From NCBI RefSeq assembly GCF_017948595.1, contig NZ_JAGFBV010000012.1:51518-115517 (forward strand): a DNA stretch of 64,000 bases, written 5' to 3'. Origin of the DNA: Flavobacterium geliluteum (GTDB lineage Bacteria; Bacteroidota; Bacteroidia; Flavobacteriales; Flavobacteriaceae). Below the pieces are notes generated by a model. The model saw nothing but the letters and a program-made list of their open reading frames with translations. It searched no databases and had not been told where the DNA came from. Shown piece after piece: positions 26,385 to 34,716 of this stretch (its first letter is position 1; every line of letters starts with the position of its first letter). The translations under genes were made by a program, and so were the position numbers.

Positions 26385-27188
26385 TTAATTTAAAATATAG
26401 CGTTGTACAACTTCTGCAACACCATCATCATTATTTGATGCAACGATTGCATTGGCTCTATCGCGTAACTCTGGTGTCACATTATCTACCCAAACTCCCA
26501 AACCGGCGTATTCGATCATTGTCAAATCATTTCCTGCATTTCCTACCGCTATGATTTCACTTTTCAAAATATTCAATTTTTCTGCCAAAAGCTTCAAACT
26601 TGCCGCTTTATCAATTCCGTTTTGAGCTGCCTCCAAGAAAAAAGGTTTCGACATTGCCACACTCAAATGAGGCATTGCCAGTTTTAAATCCTTTTCTACT
26701 TGTTTCAGATAATCCGGCTCTGCCAATAAAATACATTTTACAGCTGGTTTATAAACTGCATCCTTAAAATTGGCTACCTTAACATGAGGCAATTTTGTAA
26801 TTTCTTTTTCAATTTCGATAAATTCCGAGTCAGTTTCGCTTATAATAGCACCATCAAGATAGGTGATAATATGCGTTTTCATTTTAATGCTATAATCATA
26901 CAACTCGAAAATCTGCTCCTGCGTTAATGTTTGCTCAAACAGAACAACATCGTCTTTTGCACTGCTGATTATGGCTCCGTTAAACGAAATAATATAAGAA
27001 TCGTTAAGGTGTAATTCTAATTCTTTTGCATACGCAGTCATCGCAGATGTAGGCCGACCCGAAGCCAAAACCACATAAACACCTTTGGCCTGCGCTTCAA
27101 GAAGCATTTTTTTATTAAGATCCGAAATCTTATGATCGTCTGTCAACAAGGTGTCATCCATGTCGAGCACTAGCATTTTATATTGCAT
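26385..27188 (-). CDS. Cof-type HAD-IIB family phosphatase
   Basis: A 267-residue HAD hydrolase. Motif I is LDMDDTLLTDD near residues 8-18 with the nucleophile Asp, motif II is VLASGRPTS, Lys lies in IDKAASLK, and motif IV is GNAGNDLTMIEYAG. The C2B cap lies in the middle. These enzymes dephosphorylate sugar phosphates, flavins or other metabolites with broad specificity. It could be a housecleaning phosphatase; no specific substrate can be named. Confidence 0.9.
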   Translation of the reverse strand: MQYKMLVLDMDDTLLTDDHKISDLNKKMLLEAQAKGVYVVLASGRPTSAMTAYAKELELHLNDSYIISFNGAIISSAKDDVVLFEQTLTQEQIFELYDYSIKMKTHIITYLDGAIISETDSEFIEIEKEITKLPHVKVANFKDAVYKPAVKCILLAEPDYLKQVEKDLKLAMPHLSVAMSKPFFLEAAQNGIDKAASLKLLAEKLNILKSEIIAVGNAGNDLTMIEYAGLGVWVDNVTPELRDRANAIVASNNDDGVAEVVQRYILN

Positions 27189-27244
27189 GTTTATACGTTT
27201 TTAATCGAAGGGTTTAGAATTTACCAGAGATTTAAAATAAAATC

Positions 27245-27463
27245 TTAAATACTCATTCGAAAATCTTCTATAACTGGATTAGCTTTTGCAAACTCAGTTT
27301 CCTGAATAAATACCTCAACTGCCAAGTCCAGACCTCCGTAACCGCCCAATCTCGCCGACTGAATATTATCTTTTTTTAAAGTTTCTACACCTGCAGCTTC
27401 TAGCTTTTCAAGCAAAGCATTTGCTAAAATCTCACTTCCTGAATACACCTTCATTAATCCCAT
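27245..27463 (-). CDS. DUF2007 family small protein
   Basis: A 72-residue protein with a ferredoxin-like pattern: MKVYSGSEILANALLEKLEAAGVETL, then a central DLAVEVFIQETEFAKANPVIEDF. It matches the DUF2007 (putative signal-transducing) family, whose role is unknown. It lies between two unrelated minus-strand genes and may be translated from the same transcript. Confidence 0.8.
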   Translation of the reverse strand: MGLMKVYSGSEILANALLEKLEAAGVETLKKDNIQSARLGGYGGLDLAVEVFIQETEFAKANPVIEDFRMSI

Positions 27464-27488
27464 AATATGTTGTTATTTTTATTTTTTT

Positions 27489-28307
27489 TTATTTTAACAC
27501 TATCTGTAATTGTTTTAAAAAACCTTCATTTTCATTCATGCCCACATGCCCCTGACCTTCCAAACAATAAAAATGATCAGTAGGTTTTAATAGTTTACTT
27601 AATCTAATTGAATTTTCAATCGGAATTAATAGATCTTCCGAACCATGAAAAATATAAATTGGTGCTTTTATTTTTGGCAAAAAATCATGTGTTTCAAAGC
27701 TAAATTTCTTCAGAAAATCAGGAAAAAATCTCACCTTTGTACTCGACAATTCTCTAAAACTATAATACGGTGCCTGAAGAATTAAGGCTTTTGGCTTATT
27801 TTCGGCGGCCAAAATTGTCGCCAATCCAGAGCCAATCGAGTAACCCGTAATAATGATTGTATTCTCAGAATACCTCAAACATAAATTTTTATAAACAATC
27901 GAAATATCCTTATTAAGTTGCTCTTCATCTTCAATTTCGCCTTCGCTTTTTCCAAAACTTCTGTAATCCAGAATAAAAATATCATATCCTAAATCGGTAT
28001 ATCTTTTAGAGATACTGCCCCAGGTTTCCAGTGTTCCTGAATTACCGTGCAGATAAAAAATCAATCCTTTAGTGTTGCTTGCCTTAAACAATAAACCGTT
28101 CAATTTTACACCATCAAAAGAACGAATCGTCAGTTCTTCAAATTTGCTTTGGTACTCAAATTGATAATCCTCAGCTAATTTTGCACTTTGAAACACCATT
28201 CCAACTTGATTGAAATAGACATAAAAAACGGTTGCCAAATAGAGAAAAGCGAAAAAAGCAGCAAGTACAATTGTCAAAAATTTAAATGTCTTTAACAGCT
28301 CCATCAC
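27489..28307 (-). CDS. Membrane-anchored alpha/beta hydrolase
   Basis: A 272-residue serine hydrolase with one N-terminal transmembrane helix (about 10-32, FLTIVLAAFFAFLYLATVFYV). The catalytic triad can be read as Ser in GYSIGSG, Asp in HGSEDLLIP and His in GQGHVGM; the oxyanion motif HGNSGT is near residue 89. It resembles BEM46/YfhR-like hydrolases, facing the periplasm or cytoplasmic membrane. The substrate is unknown. It lies 21 bp after the DEAD-box-like gene. Confidence 0.88.
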   Translation of the reverse strand: MMELLKTFKFLTIVLAAFFAFLYLATVFYVYFNQVGMVFQSAKLAEDYQFEYQSKFEELTIRSFDGVKLNGLLFKASNTKGLIFYLHGNSGTLETWGSISKRYTDLGYDIFILDYRSFGKSEGEIEDEEQLNKDISIVYKNLCLRYSENTIIITGYSIGSGLATILAAENKPKALILQAPYYSFRELSSTKVRFFPDFLKKFSFETHDFLPKIKAPIYIFHGSEDLLIPIENSIRLSKLLKPTDHFYCLEGQGHVGMNENEGFLKQLQIVLK

Positions 28308-28328
28308 AAATATTTATTTCAATTTTTA

Positions 28329-28988
28329 TTACTCCTCAATCAAACCTTCTTCTTCGTCAAGTTCTTCTTCACCTTCTTCATCCATATCAAAAAAATATGG
28401 CTCCAACAACATTTTCTCGGCCAAAATCTCGATACGTTCTGTCAGTTTTTCAGCAAAAATAATACGCTGTGTTTTGGTGATACTGTTCGAAATACGCATA
28501 ATTTTAGTTTCGTGGCGCAGTTTCAAAATTGGGTCTGCATCGTCTAAAATCAGCATTTTTAAGCGATTCACATTGTATCCGGCGGTGGTAAACATATCGC
28601 CAAGTTTGTTTGGAGTTCCGATTAAAACATCCACTCCTGTAGAAATATAGTTTTTATCGTAATCCATATCTCCTTTGTCATGCACTCCATAGACCTCGAG
28701 ATTATTATGTTTTCCGTATTTTTCAAAAAGTTCTTCCATCTCCAAAACTTTCGTTTTGTCCTCGACAATAATTAAAGCACGTGGTGATTCTTCTGTCTGA
28801 CCCGCCAATTGCTGAATCACATTTAACACTATCGTTGTCGATTTTCCACTTCCTTTAGGAGAAATAATCATACAGTCGGCACCACTTTTTATGGTCGAAA
28901 AAGTCTCTTTTTGCAGAATATTAGGCTCTGTAAGACCGTTCTCGATTAAAGCGTCTTGTAACTTCTCGTTTATTTTTTTTAGTTTCAT
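28329..28988 (-). CDS. Degenerate, single-domain DEAD-box helicase-like protein
   Basis: A 219-residue protein that matches only the first RecA domain of DEAD-box helicases. A Q-motif-like PNILQKETF surrounds Gln26, Walker A is SPKGSGKST at 43-51, GTPNKL sits near 124, and motif II is DDAD at 149-152 instead of DEAD. The SAT motif is replaced by FAE near 178. The second RecA domain is absent and the tail is acidic. It may bind ATP and RNA, but unwinding is doubtful. It is an intact gene with no sign of a frameshift. Confidence 0.8.
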   Translation of the reverse strand: MKLKKINEKLQDALIENGLTEPNILQKETFSTIKSGADCMIISPKGSGKSTTIVLNVIQQLAGQTEESPRALIIVEDKTKVLEMEELFEKYGKHNNLEVYGVHDKGDMDYDKNYISTGVDVLIGTPNKLGDMFTTAGYNVNRLKMLILDDADPILKLRHETKIMRISNSITKTQRIIFAEKLTERIEILAEKMLLEPYFFDMDEEGEEELDEEEGLIEE

Positions 28989-28997
28989 CTTTTTAAT

Positions 28998-29123
28998 GCT
29001 TTAAGCTTTAAGCGATATGCTCTAGGCAAAAATTATTTTACTTAATTGCTTTAGACGCCAAGCAATGCGCCATAGGCAAAATTTATTATTTTGTAGCTTA
29101 AAGCATATCGCCTAAAGCCTAAA
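28998..29123. repeat. Intergenic word-like inverted repeat
   Basis: An arm at 28998-29027 (TTTAAGCTTTAAGCGATATG...) pairs with 29096-29123 (GCTTAAAGCATATCGCCTAA...), with a third similar unit at 29048-29077 between them. The units share AAGCRATATGC and TAGGC words. It fills the gap between two minus-strand genes. Confidence 0.6.
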
Positions 29124-29129
29124 TACTTT

Positions 29130-30293
29130 TTATTTGCTTGCAAACATTTTTACATCGGTTTCAGAAATCTCGGTTCCTCCCAAAATAATCAGTCTTTCGA
29201 CCACATTACGAAGTTCACGGATATTTCCTGTCCAATCATATTCTTGCAATAATTTTATGGCTTGCGCCGAAAATATTTTGACAGCATTACCTTGTTCCGA
29301 AGCAATTTTCTCTGTAAAATGCGCGATCAGAGCCGGAATATCGTCACGTCTTTCATTCAAAGGTGGCACCTTGATCAAAATCACGGCCAGACGATGGTAT
29401 AAATCTTCGCGAAAACGACCTTCTGCAATTTCAGTTTTCAGGTCTTTATTGGTTGCTGCCACGACACGCACATCTACTTTTATATCTTTCTCAGCTCCCA
29501 CTCTTGTAATCATGCTTTCCTGCAAAGCACGTAAAACTTTGGCTTGCGCCGAAAGACTCATATCACCAATTTCATCTAAGAAAATAGTTCCTTTATCAGC
29601 CGCTTCAAACTTTCCTGCACGATCTTTTACAGCCGATGTAAAAGCGCCTTTTACATGACCAAACAATTCGCTTTCGATCAATTCGCTGGGGATAGCGGCA
29701 CAATTCACTTCGATTAAAGGAAAATTTGCACGCTCGCTTTTTTCATGTAATTGATGTGCAACTAGTTCTTTTCCGGTTCCGTTTGGTCCTGTGATCAAAA
29801 CTCGGGCTTCGGTTTGAGCCACTTTATCGATCATCAATTTGATATGACTAATGGCTTCGCTTTCGCCCACCATTTCGTAGTTTTTACTGACTTTTTTCTT
29901 TAAGATTTTATTCTCAACTACCAATTGCTTTTTATCCAAAGCATTTCGAACAGTATTCAATAAACGGTTTAAATCTGGCGGTTTAGAGATGTAATCAAAA
30001 GCTCCCAAGCGCATCGTATGAATGGCGGTTTCCATATCACCGTGTCCGGAAATCATCACCATCGGAATCTCTGGTTTTATCTTTTTTACTTCTTCTAAAA
30101 CCTCTACACCATCTAATTTTGGCATTTTGATATCGCACAAAACCAAGTCGTAATCGTTGTTTTTTATTTTTTCAAGACCAACAGCACCATCTTCTGCTTC
30201 TTCAACCTGATAAGAATCATTCTCTTCTGATAAAATTTTTACCAAAACTCGTCTGATCGCTGCTTCGTCTTCTATAATTAGTATTTTACTCAT
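29130..30293 (-). CDS. NtrC-type response regulator lacking a DNA-binding domain
   Basis: A 387-residue sigma-54 activator. The receiver domain holds the phospho-acceptor Asp54 in LVLCDIKMPK. The AAA+ domain holds Walker A GPNGTGKE at 169-176, GAFTSA at 216-221 (the sigma-54 contact loop, usually GAFTGA), Walker B IFLDEIGD near 237-244, and an arginine finger region. The sequence stops at residue 387, soon after ELRNVVERLII, so the Fis-type HTH domain is missing, as in H. pylori FlgR. No sensor kinase is adjacent. It probably activates sigma-54 RNA polymerase without a specific DNA site. Confidence 0.9.
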   Translation of the reverse strand: MSKILIIEDEAAIRRVLVKILSEENDSYQVEEAEDGAVGLEKIKNNDYDLVLCDIKMPKLDGVEVLEEVKKIKPEIPMVMISGHGDMETAIHTMRLGAFDYISKPPDLNRLLNTVRNALDKKQLVVENKILKKKVSKNYEMVGESEAISHIKLMIDKVAQTEARVLITGPNGTGKELVAHQLHEKSERANFPLIEVNCAAIPSELIESELFGHVKGAFTSAVKDRAGKFEAADKGTIFLDEIGDMSLSAQAKVLRALQESMITRVGAEKDIKVDVRVVAATNKDLKTEIAEGRFREDLYHRLAVILIKVPPLNERRDDIPALIAHFTEKIASEQGNAVKIFSAQAIKLLQEYDWTGNIRELRNVVERLIILGGTEISETDVKMFASK

Positions 30294-30301
30294 TTTTTTT
30301 G

Positions 30302-30386
30302 AGGTGCTAAGATTCTAAGATACTAAGGTTCTAAGTGAAAAACTAAAAAAAACTTAGCCTCTCAGGATCTTAGAATCTTAGCATCT
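30302..30386. repeat. Intergenic word-like inverted repeat (CTAAGATT units)
   Basis: The arm at 30302-30336 (TGCTAAGATTCTAAGATACT...) pairs with the arm at 30352-30386 over about 34 bp with few mismatches. Each arm is itself built of repeated CTAAGATT-like words. It lies between the ABC permease gene and the regulator gene on the minus strand. Confidence 0.65.
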
Positions 30387-30393
30387 TTAATAG

Positions 30394-31707
30394 TTAATAT
30401 TTAAGCCATTTATACAATTCTTTCCAAGTTGGTTTTTTGCCATACATTAAAATACCTACGCGGTAAATTTTTGCGGCAAACCACACGACAAAGAAAAAAG
30501 TAGCAAACAATAATGATACCGAAATCGCAATTTGCCACCACGGAACGCCAAACGGAAGTCTCATAAGCATTACGATAGGTGAAGTTAGCGGAATCATCGA
30601 AAATACTATCGCAATAGTACCGTGAGGGTCATTCACAACAGTAAAAAAACCAATATAAACACTCAATACCAACGGCATAATGATTGGTAAAAGAAATTGC
30701 TGCGAGTCGGTTTGATTGTCTACGGCAGCACCAATAGCCGCATAAAACGAACTGTATAAAAAGTAGCCACCGATAAAATAAACCACAAAACCAAATAAAA
30801 TACTGGCAATGGGTAAATTCCACGCTTCGCTAATGTACATTTGCGCCGTTCCTGAAAATTCTCGTTGGGCTACATGCATCATTTCTGGCGAAATTCTGCT
30901 TGTAGGACCAATATCAACTCCAAAAAACATCGAAGCTGCCAACATCAAACTTAGACCAATAATAGCCCAAATTGTAAATTGCAAAAGGCCAGCCAGCGAA
31001 GTTCCGACGATTTTACCAATCATCAGCTGAAAAGGTTTTACCGACGAAATAATAATCTCGATAATCCTGTTGGTTTTTTCTTCGATCACACTTCTCATGA
31101 CCATATTTCCATAAATGATAATAAACATCATGATAAGATAACCAAATGCGCCACCAATGGCAATCTTGATTTCGTTAAGCCCTTTCAGGCTTTCTTCTCC
31201 CGATGATTTTGCCAAATGCATATTGACAGTTGCTTTTGCTTTTTGAATAGCAATCGTATCTAATTGTGCTTTTTCAAAATTGAGTTTCGTGATTTTTGAA
31301 GCAATCAAACCCTGCGTTTTTTTGATAAAAGAAATACTTGGGCTGTTATTAGAGATAAACTCTACTTTGGTTTCCAGTTCTTTTAAGGTTGTTTTTGGAA
31401 TAAGGATTAAACCTTCAAAATTCTCTTTTGCAATACTGTCTTTCAATGATTCCGAATCAATTTCAGAAAGATTAAGATAATGGTATTCTGAGTCTTTTTT
31501 GTTTTGTTTTAAAAAGCTATCCGCAAATAAACCCGTTTCATCATGAATCGCAATTCGTTTGGTCTCGGGCTTCATTGAACTCAAATAAGCAATAAATCCG
31601 GCAATGGCGACAAACAATAACGGACTCAGAAAAGTCATGACAACAAAAGATTTGTTGCGCACTTTGGCAACAAATTCTCTTTTTATAATTAATGAAATGA
31701 TGCTCAT
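30394..31707 (-). CDS. ABC-2 type exporter permease (NatB-like)
   Basis: A 437-residue membrane protein. The first transmembrane helix is at about 22-44, a large periplasmic or extracellular domain covers about 50-185, and five or more helices follow to the C terminus. The pattern (VMRSVIEEKTNRIIEIIISSVKPFQLMIGKIVGT) is the conserved ABC-2 cytoplasmic helix. It resembles NatB of Na+ exporters, but the substrate is unknown. It follows the ATPase gene by about 78 bp and the pair forms one exporter. Confidence 0.88.
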   Translation of the reverse strand: MSIISLIIKREFVAKVRNKSFVVMTFLSPLLFVAIAGFIAYLSSMKPETKRIAIHDETGLFADSFLKQNKKDSEYHYLNLSEIDSESLKDSIAKENFEGLILIPKTTLKELETKVEFISNNSPSISFIKKTQGLIASKITKLNFEKAQLDTIAIQKAKATVNMHLAKSSGEESLKGLNEIKIAIGGAFGYLIMMFIIIYGNMVMRSVIEEKTNRIIEIIISSVKPFQLMIGKIVGTSLAGLLQFTIWAIIGLSLMLAASMFFGVDIGPTSRISPEMMHVAQREFSGTAQMYISEAWNLPIASILFGFVVYFIGGYFLYSSFYAAIGAAVDNQTDSQQFLLPIIMPLVLSVYIGFFTVVNDPHGTIAIVFSMIPLTSPIVMLMRLPFGVPWWQIAISVSLLFATFFFVVWFAAKIYRVGILMYGKKPTWKELYKWLKY

Positions 31708-31785
31708 TTTAATATTTTAGATTTTAAATTGTTGATTTTAGATTTAAGATTCTAGATTTTCACTCTAAAATTTAAAACCTGAACT

Positions 31786-32715
31786 TTAAACTTTATTATC
31801 CGTTACTGTTTGAATAAAAATATCGTTTACACTTGGTATTTTTTCTACAAAATGCGTTACTTGTCCGCGTTGCGTAAGGATATGCAACAATTCGTTCGGA
31901 GCAGAATTCCCTATCTGAATATCCAGTTTCAGATCATCATTTAATGATTTAAAACTCGCTGGCGAAACCGTAAATTTTTGAGTTATATCATACATTAAAC
32001 CTTCGACATTATCCGTTAAAATACCCACTTCAAAACTATTGGTTTTAAACTGTCGTTTAACATCGCTCAGTTTTCCTTCAATTAATTTATTCGATTTATG
32101 AATTAAAGCAATATGATCACAAAGTTCCTCTACACTTTCCATTCGGTGTGTCGAAAAGATAATGGTTGCGCCTTGCTCCTTCAATGCCAGAATTTCATCT
32201 TTTATAATATTGGCATTGACAGGATCGAATCCTGAGAAAGGCTCGTCAAAAATTAGTAATTTAGGTTTATGTAACACACAAACCACAAACTGAATTTTTT
32301 GTGCCATTCCTTTAGAAAGCTCCTGAATTTTTTTGTTCCACCAACCTTGAATTCCAAGACGATCAAACCAATATTCTAATTGGAGCTTGGCCTCGGCCTT
32401 AGAAAGTCCTTTCATTTGTGCCAAATACAAACATTGCTCGCCTACTTTCATCGAAGTGTACAAACCTCGCTCCTCAGGAAGATAACCAATGGTCTGCACA
32501 TGTTTTGGTTGCAATTTTTCTCCATCTAAAATTACTTCACCGCTATCGGGCAATGTAATTTGATTGATGATTCGTATTAAGGAAGTTTTTCCAGCTCCAT
32601 TTGGACCTAAAAGGCCATAAATACTGCCTTTTGGTACATTTAATGAAACTTCATTAAGCGCTACATAATCACCGTATTGTTTTACGACTTTATGTACTTC
32701 GAGTAAGTTGCTCAT
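31786..32715 (-). CDS. ABC exporter ATP-binding protein (NatA-like)
   Basis: A 309-residue ATPase. Walker A is GPNGAGKT near residue 36, the signature is ELSKGMAQKIQ, Walker B is LLIFDEPFSGFDP, and the H-loop is FSTHRME. The C-terminal region of about 80 residues matches the DUF4162-type tail of ABC-2 partners. It drives the permease encoded just downstream. A perfect 17-bp palindrome lies upstream, between the promoter box and the start codon. Confidence 0.9.
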   Translation of the reverse strand: MSNLLEVHKVVKQYGDYVALNEVSLNVPKGSIYGLLGPNGAGKTSLIRIINQITLPDSGEVILDGEKLQPKHVQTIGYLPEERGLYTSMKVGEQCLYLAQMKGLSKAEAKLQLEYWFDRLGIQGWWNKKIQELSKGMAQKIQFVVCVLHKPKLLIFDEPFSGFDPVNANIIKDEILALKEQGATIIFSTHRMESVEELCDHIALIHKSNKLIEGKLSDVKRQFKTNSFEVGILTDNVEGLMYDITQKFTVSPASFKSLNDDLKLDIQIGNSAPNELLHILTQRGQVTHFVEKIPSVNDIFIQTVTDNKV

Positions 32716-32742
32716 GCTATTTTTAGGGTTTTCTACTTCAGT

Positions 32743-32774
32743 TTGACCATTATGGTCAACAGCCTGTAAAAGTA
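32743..32774 (-). promoter_or_regulatory. Promoter box and palindromic operator of the ABC exporter operon
   Basis: TTGACCATTATGGTCAA (32743-32759) is a perfect inverted repeat with 8-bp arms about one base. On the minus strand it lies 7 bp after TACTTTTA (32767-32774), a one-mismatch TAnnTTTG box, so it would overlap the transcription start. The shape fits a TetR-, MarR- or GntR-type repressor site. No matching regulator gene is in the window. Confidence 0.5.
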
Positions 32775-32809
32775 AATAATTAGAAGCAAATCTTGGTACA
32801 ATTACGCAA

Positions 32810-32844
32810 AAAACCCATTCTAAATTTACATTAGAATGGGTTTT
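32810..32844 (-). terminator. Terminator of the grpE-dnaJ operon
   Basis: AAAACCCATTCTAA and TTAGAATGGGTTTT form a perfect 14-bp stem with a 7-nt loop. On the minus strand it lies just after dnaJ and continues into a short T-run. Confidence 0.85.
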
Positions 32845-32876
32845 ATCATTATTTAATATTTTTTTTAAAGTTCAGT

Positions 32877-33983
32877 TTATGAAAACATATCTTTTACTTT
32901 CTCAAAAAATGATTTTTCTGATTTTTCCGGACTCGGAATAAAATGTTCGTCGTTTAAAGCATTTTCAAAAAACTGCTTCTGCTCTTTATTCAACGTTTTA
33001 GGTGTCCATACGTTTACGTGAACCAATAAATCACCGCTTCCGTAACCGTTTATACTTGGAATCCCTTTTCCTTTTAATCTCAGAATTTTACCCGATTGAA
33101 TTCCTTCTTCCAGTTTAATACGAACTTTACCGTTAATGGCTTCAATATCTTTAGAAACTCCTAAAACCGCTTCCGGGAAACTGATATACAAGTCAAAATG
33201 TATATTTTCGCCTTCACGTTTCAAGAATTCATGCTCCAATTCTTCAATCGCTACGATCAGATCTCCGGGAACACTGTTTCCTGGCGCATCATTTCCTTTA
33301 TTTGAAACTTTCAATTGCATTCCGTCAACAACACCCGCAGGAATTTTTATAGAAACTGTTTCGTCTTCCAGAATCATTCCTTGTGCATCTGCCTCAGAAG
33401 GTCTTTTATCCAAAATCTGTCCAGAACCACCACAAGTCGGGCAAGTTGATGCAGATTGCATTCTTCCTAAAATGGTATTAGTTACACGCATTACCTGCCC
33501 TTGACCGTTACAAGTCGAACATGTTTTGTACGTAACTCCTTTGGCCTGAACTTTACGCTTTACCTTTACTTTTTTCTCAACACCATTGGCGATTTCTTCC
33601 AGAGTCAATTTTACTTTTATACGAAGATTGCTTCCTTTGGCACGACGTGGGCCTCCGCCACCGCCAAAACCGCCAAATCCTCCACCAAAAATATCACCAA
33701 ACTGGCTAAAAATATCATCCATATTCATGCTGCCGTGGCCACCACCAAAACCTCCGGAACCATCAAATGCCTGATGACCGTACTGATCGTATTTTGCTTT
33801 TTTGTTAGGATCGCTTAAAACTTCATAGGCTTCTGCCGCTAGTTTAAAGTTTTCTTCTGCCTCTTTGTCGCCTGGATTTTTATCTGGGTGATACTTTAGC
33901 GCACTTTTTCTGTACGCTTTTTTAATTTCGGCAGCATCAGCATTTTTTGAAATGCCTAGTATTTCGTAAAAATCTTTTTTCAT
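32877..33983 (-). CDS. dnaJ: Chaperone DnaJ, with two instead of four zinc-motif repeats
   Basis: A 368-residue Hsp40 that delivers substrates to DnaK and stimulates its ATPase. The J domain has HPD at 32-34, and a Gly/Phe-rich region follows at about 73-112. Only two CxxCxGxG motifs are present, CSTCNGQG at 155-162 and CPTCGGSG at 181-188; classical DnaJ has four. The missing ones correspond to the first and fourth, so only one zinc site can form. The C-terminal substrate domains are intact. The start at 33983 (MKKDFYEILG) is chosen because the upstream 15 codons do not fit the J domain. Confidence 0.93.
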   Translation of the reverse strand: MKKDFYEILGISKNADAAEIKKAYRKSALKYHPDKNPGDKEAEENFKLAAEAYEVLSDPNKKAKYDQYGHQAFDGSGGFGGGHGSMNMDDIFSQFGDIFGGGFGGFGGGGGPRRAKGSNLRIKVKLTLEEIANGVEKKVKVKRKVQAKGVTYKTCSTCNGQGQVMRVTNTILGRMQSASTCPTCGGSGQILDKRPSEADAQGMILEDETVSIKIPAGVVDGMQLKVSNKGNDAPGNSVPGDLIVAIEELEHEFLKREGENIHFDLYISFPEAVLGVSKDIEAINGKVRIKLEEGIQSGKILRLKGKGIPSINGYGSGDLLVHVNVWTPKTLNKEQKQFFENALNDEHFIPSPEKSEKSFFEKVKDMFS

Positions 33984-34074
33984 AATAAGGTTAAATTGCT
34001 TCGCCAGTTCGCTAGCGCTCGTGTCCAAATCTTAAATTCCAAACAAAGACAATTGTAATTTTGGTTTGTATTTT

Positions 34075-34653
34075 TTAGTTTCCGATTACTACTTTAGGAA
34101 AACGAATAATTTTATCTCCTAATTTGTATCCTTTTTCTATAACATCAACAATTTTGCCCTTTAATTTATCAGACGGAGCCGGAATTTGAGTAATCGCTTC
34201 AGCAAAATCAGCATTAAAAGCATCACCAGCTCTTACTTCAACTTGCTCTAAACCTTTAGATACCAAAGTGCTTTTTAATTTTTCGTGAATAAGTTCTACT
34301 CCTTTAAGTAAAACTTCGTCATCAGATTTGTTGATTTCTACAATAGCTCTGTCAAAATCATCCAACACAGGAAGCATCGCTAACAAAACCTCTTGATTGG
34401 CTGTTTTAAACAAATCGATACGCTCTTTTGAAGTTCTTTTTTTGTAATTTTCAAATTCGGCAAATAATCTCAAGAATTTATCTTTTTCTTTAGCTAAGTC
34501 TTGAGCCAATTGCTCTTCAACACTTAATTCTTCAACAATTAATTGCTCACCGTTGGCATTAGTCTCTAACGTTACATCATCTAATTCCTGATCGAATTCT
34601 GTATTTTCCGTAGTCATATTACTTGTATTTTTAAAAATATTCTTAAACTTCAT
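34075..34653 (-). CDS. grpE: Nucleotide exchange factor GrpE
   Basis: A 192-residue cochaperone that releases ADP from DnaK. A long N-terminal coiled coil is visible (EQLAQDLAKEKDKFLRLFAEFENYKKRTSKE), followed by the four-helix region and the C-terminal beta wing (IVDVIEKGYKLGDKIIRFPKVVIGN) typical of GrpE. An internal ATG at codon 13 (34617) is an alternative start. The gene lies 91 bp before dnaJ on the same strand, a standard pair, and carries an unusual promoter region. Confidence 0.93.
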   Translation of the reverse strand: MKFKNIFKNTSNMTTENTEFDQELDDVTLETNANGEQLIVEELSVEEQLAQDLAKEKDKFLRLFAEFENYKKRTSKERIDLFKTANQEVLLAMLPVLDDFDRAIVEINKSDDEVLLKGVELIHEKLKSTLVSKGLEQVEVRAGDAFNADFAEAITQIPAPSDKLKGKIVDVIEKGYKLGDKIIRFPKVVIGN

Positions 34654-34673
34654 TTTTATTCTTTCTTTTGGAT

Positions 34674-34716
34674 TGCAAAAGTTCTGCCAAATCTATTAAA
34701 ATGTCAAATTGTCACT
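34674..34716 (-). promoter_or_regulatory. grpE promoter region with sigma-54-like signature
   Basis: On the minus strand, TTGGCAGAACTTTTGCA (34674-34690) fits the sigma-54 -24/-12 pattern TTGGCAC-N5-TTGCA with the correct 12-nt spacing from GG to GC. Upstream, two TGACA words at 8-nt spacing are followed by the TGGCA. The same stretch can also be read as a sigma-A promoter (TTG, 21 nt, AACTTTTG). Which is used cannot be told from the sequence. Confidence 0.5.

Noticed and set aside
29134..29658. Open frame of 174 codons on the plus strand
   Set aside because: It runs antisense to the AAA+ domain of the response regulator gene, and has the Ser/Arg-rich composition of a shadow frame.
33136..33818. 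Two open frames antisense to dnaJ
   Set aside because: The proline- and serine-rich translations reflect the Gly-rich and cysteine-rich parts of dnaJ on the other strand.
33984..34028. Fifteen-codon extension of dnaJ
   Set aside because: The J domain normally begins with the segment coded from 33983, and the added codons have no conservation pattern.
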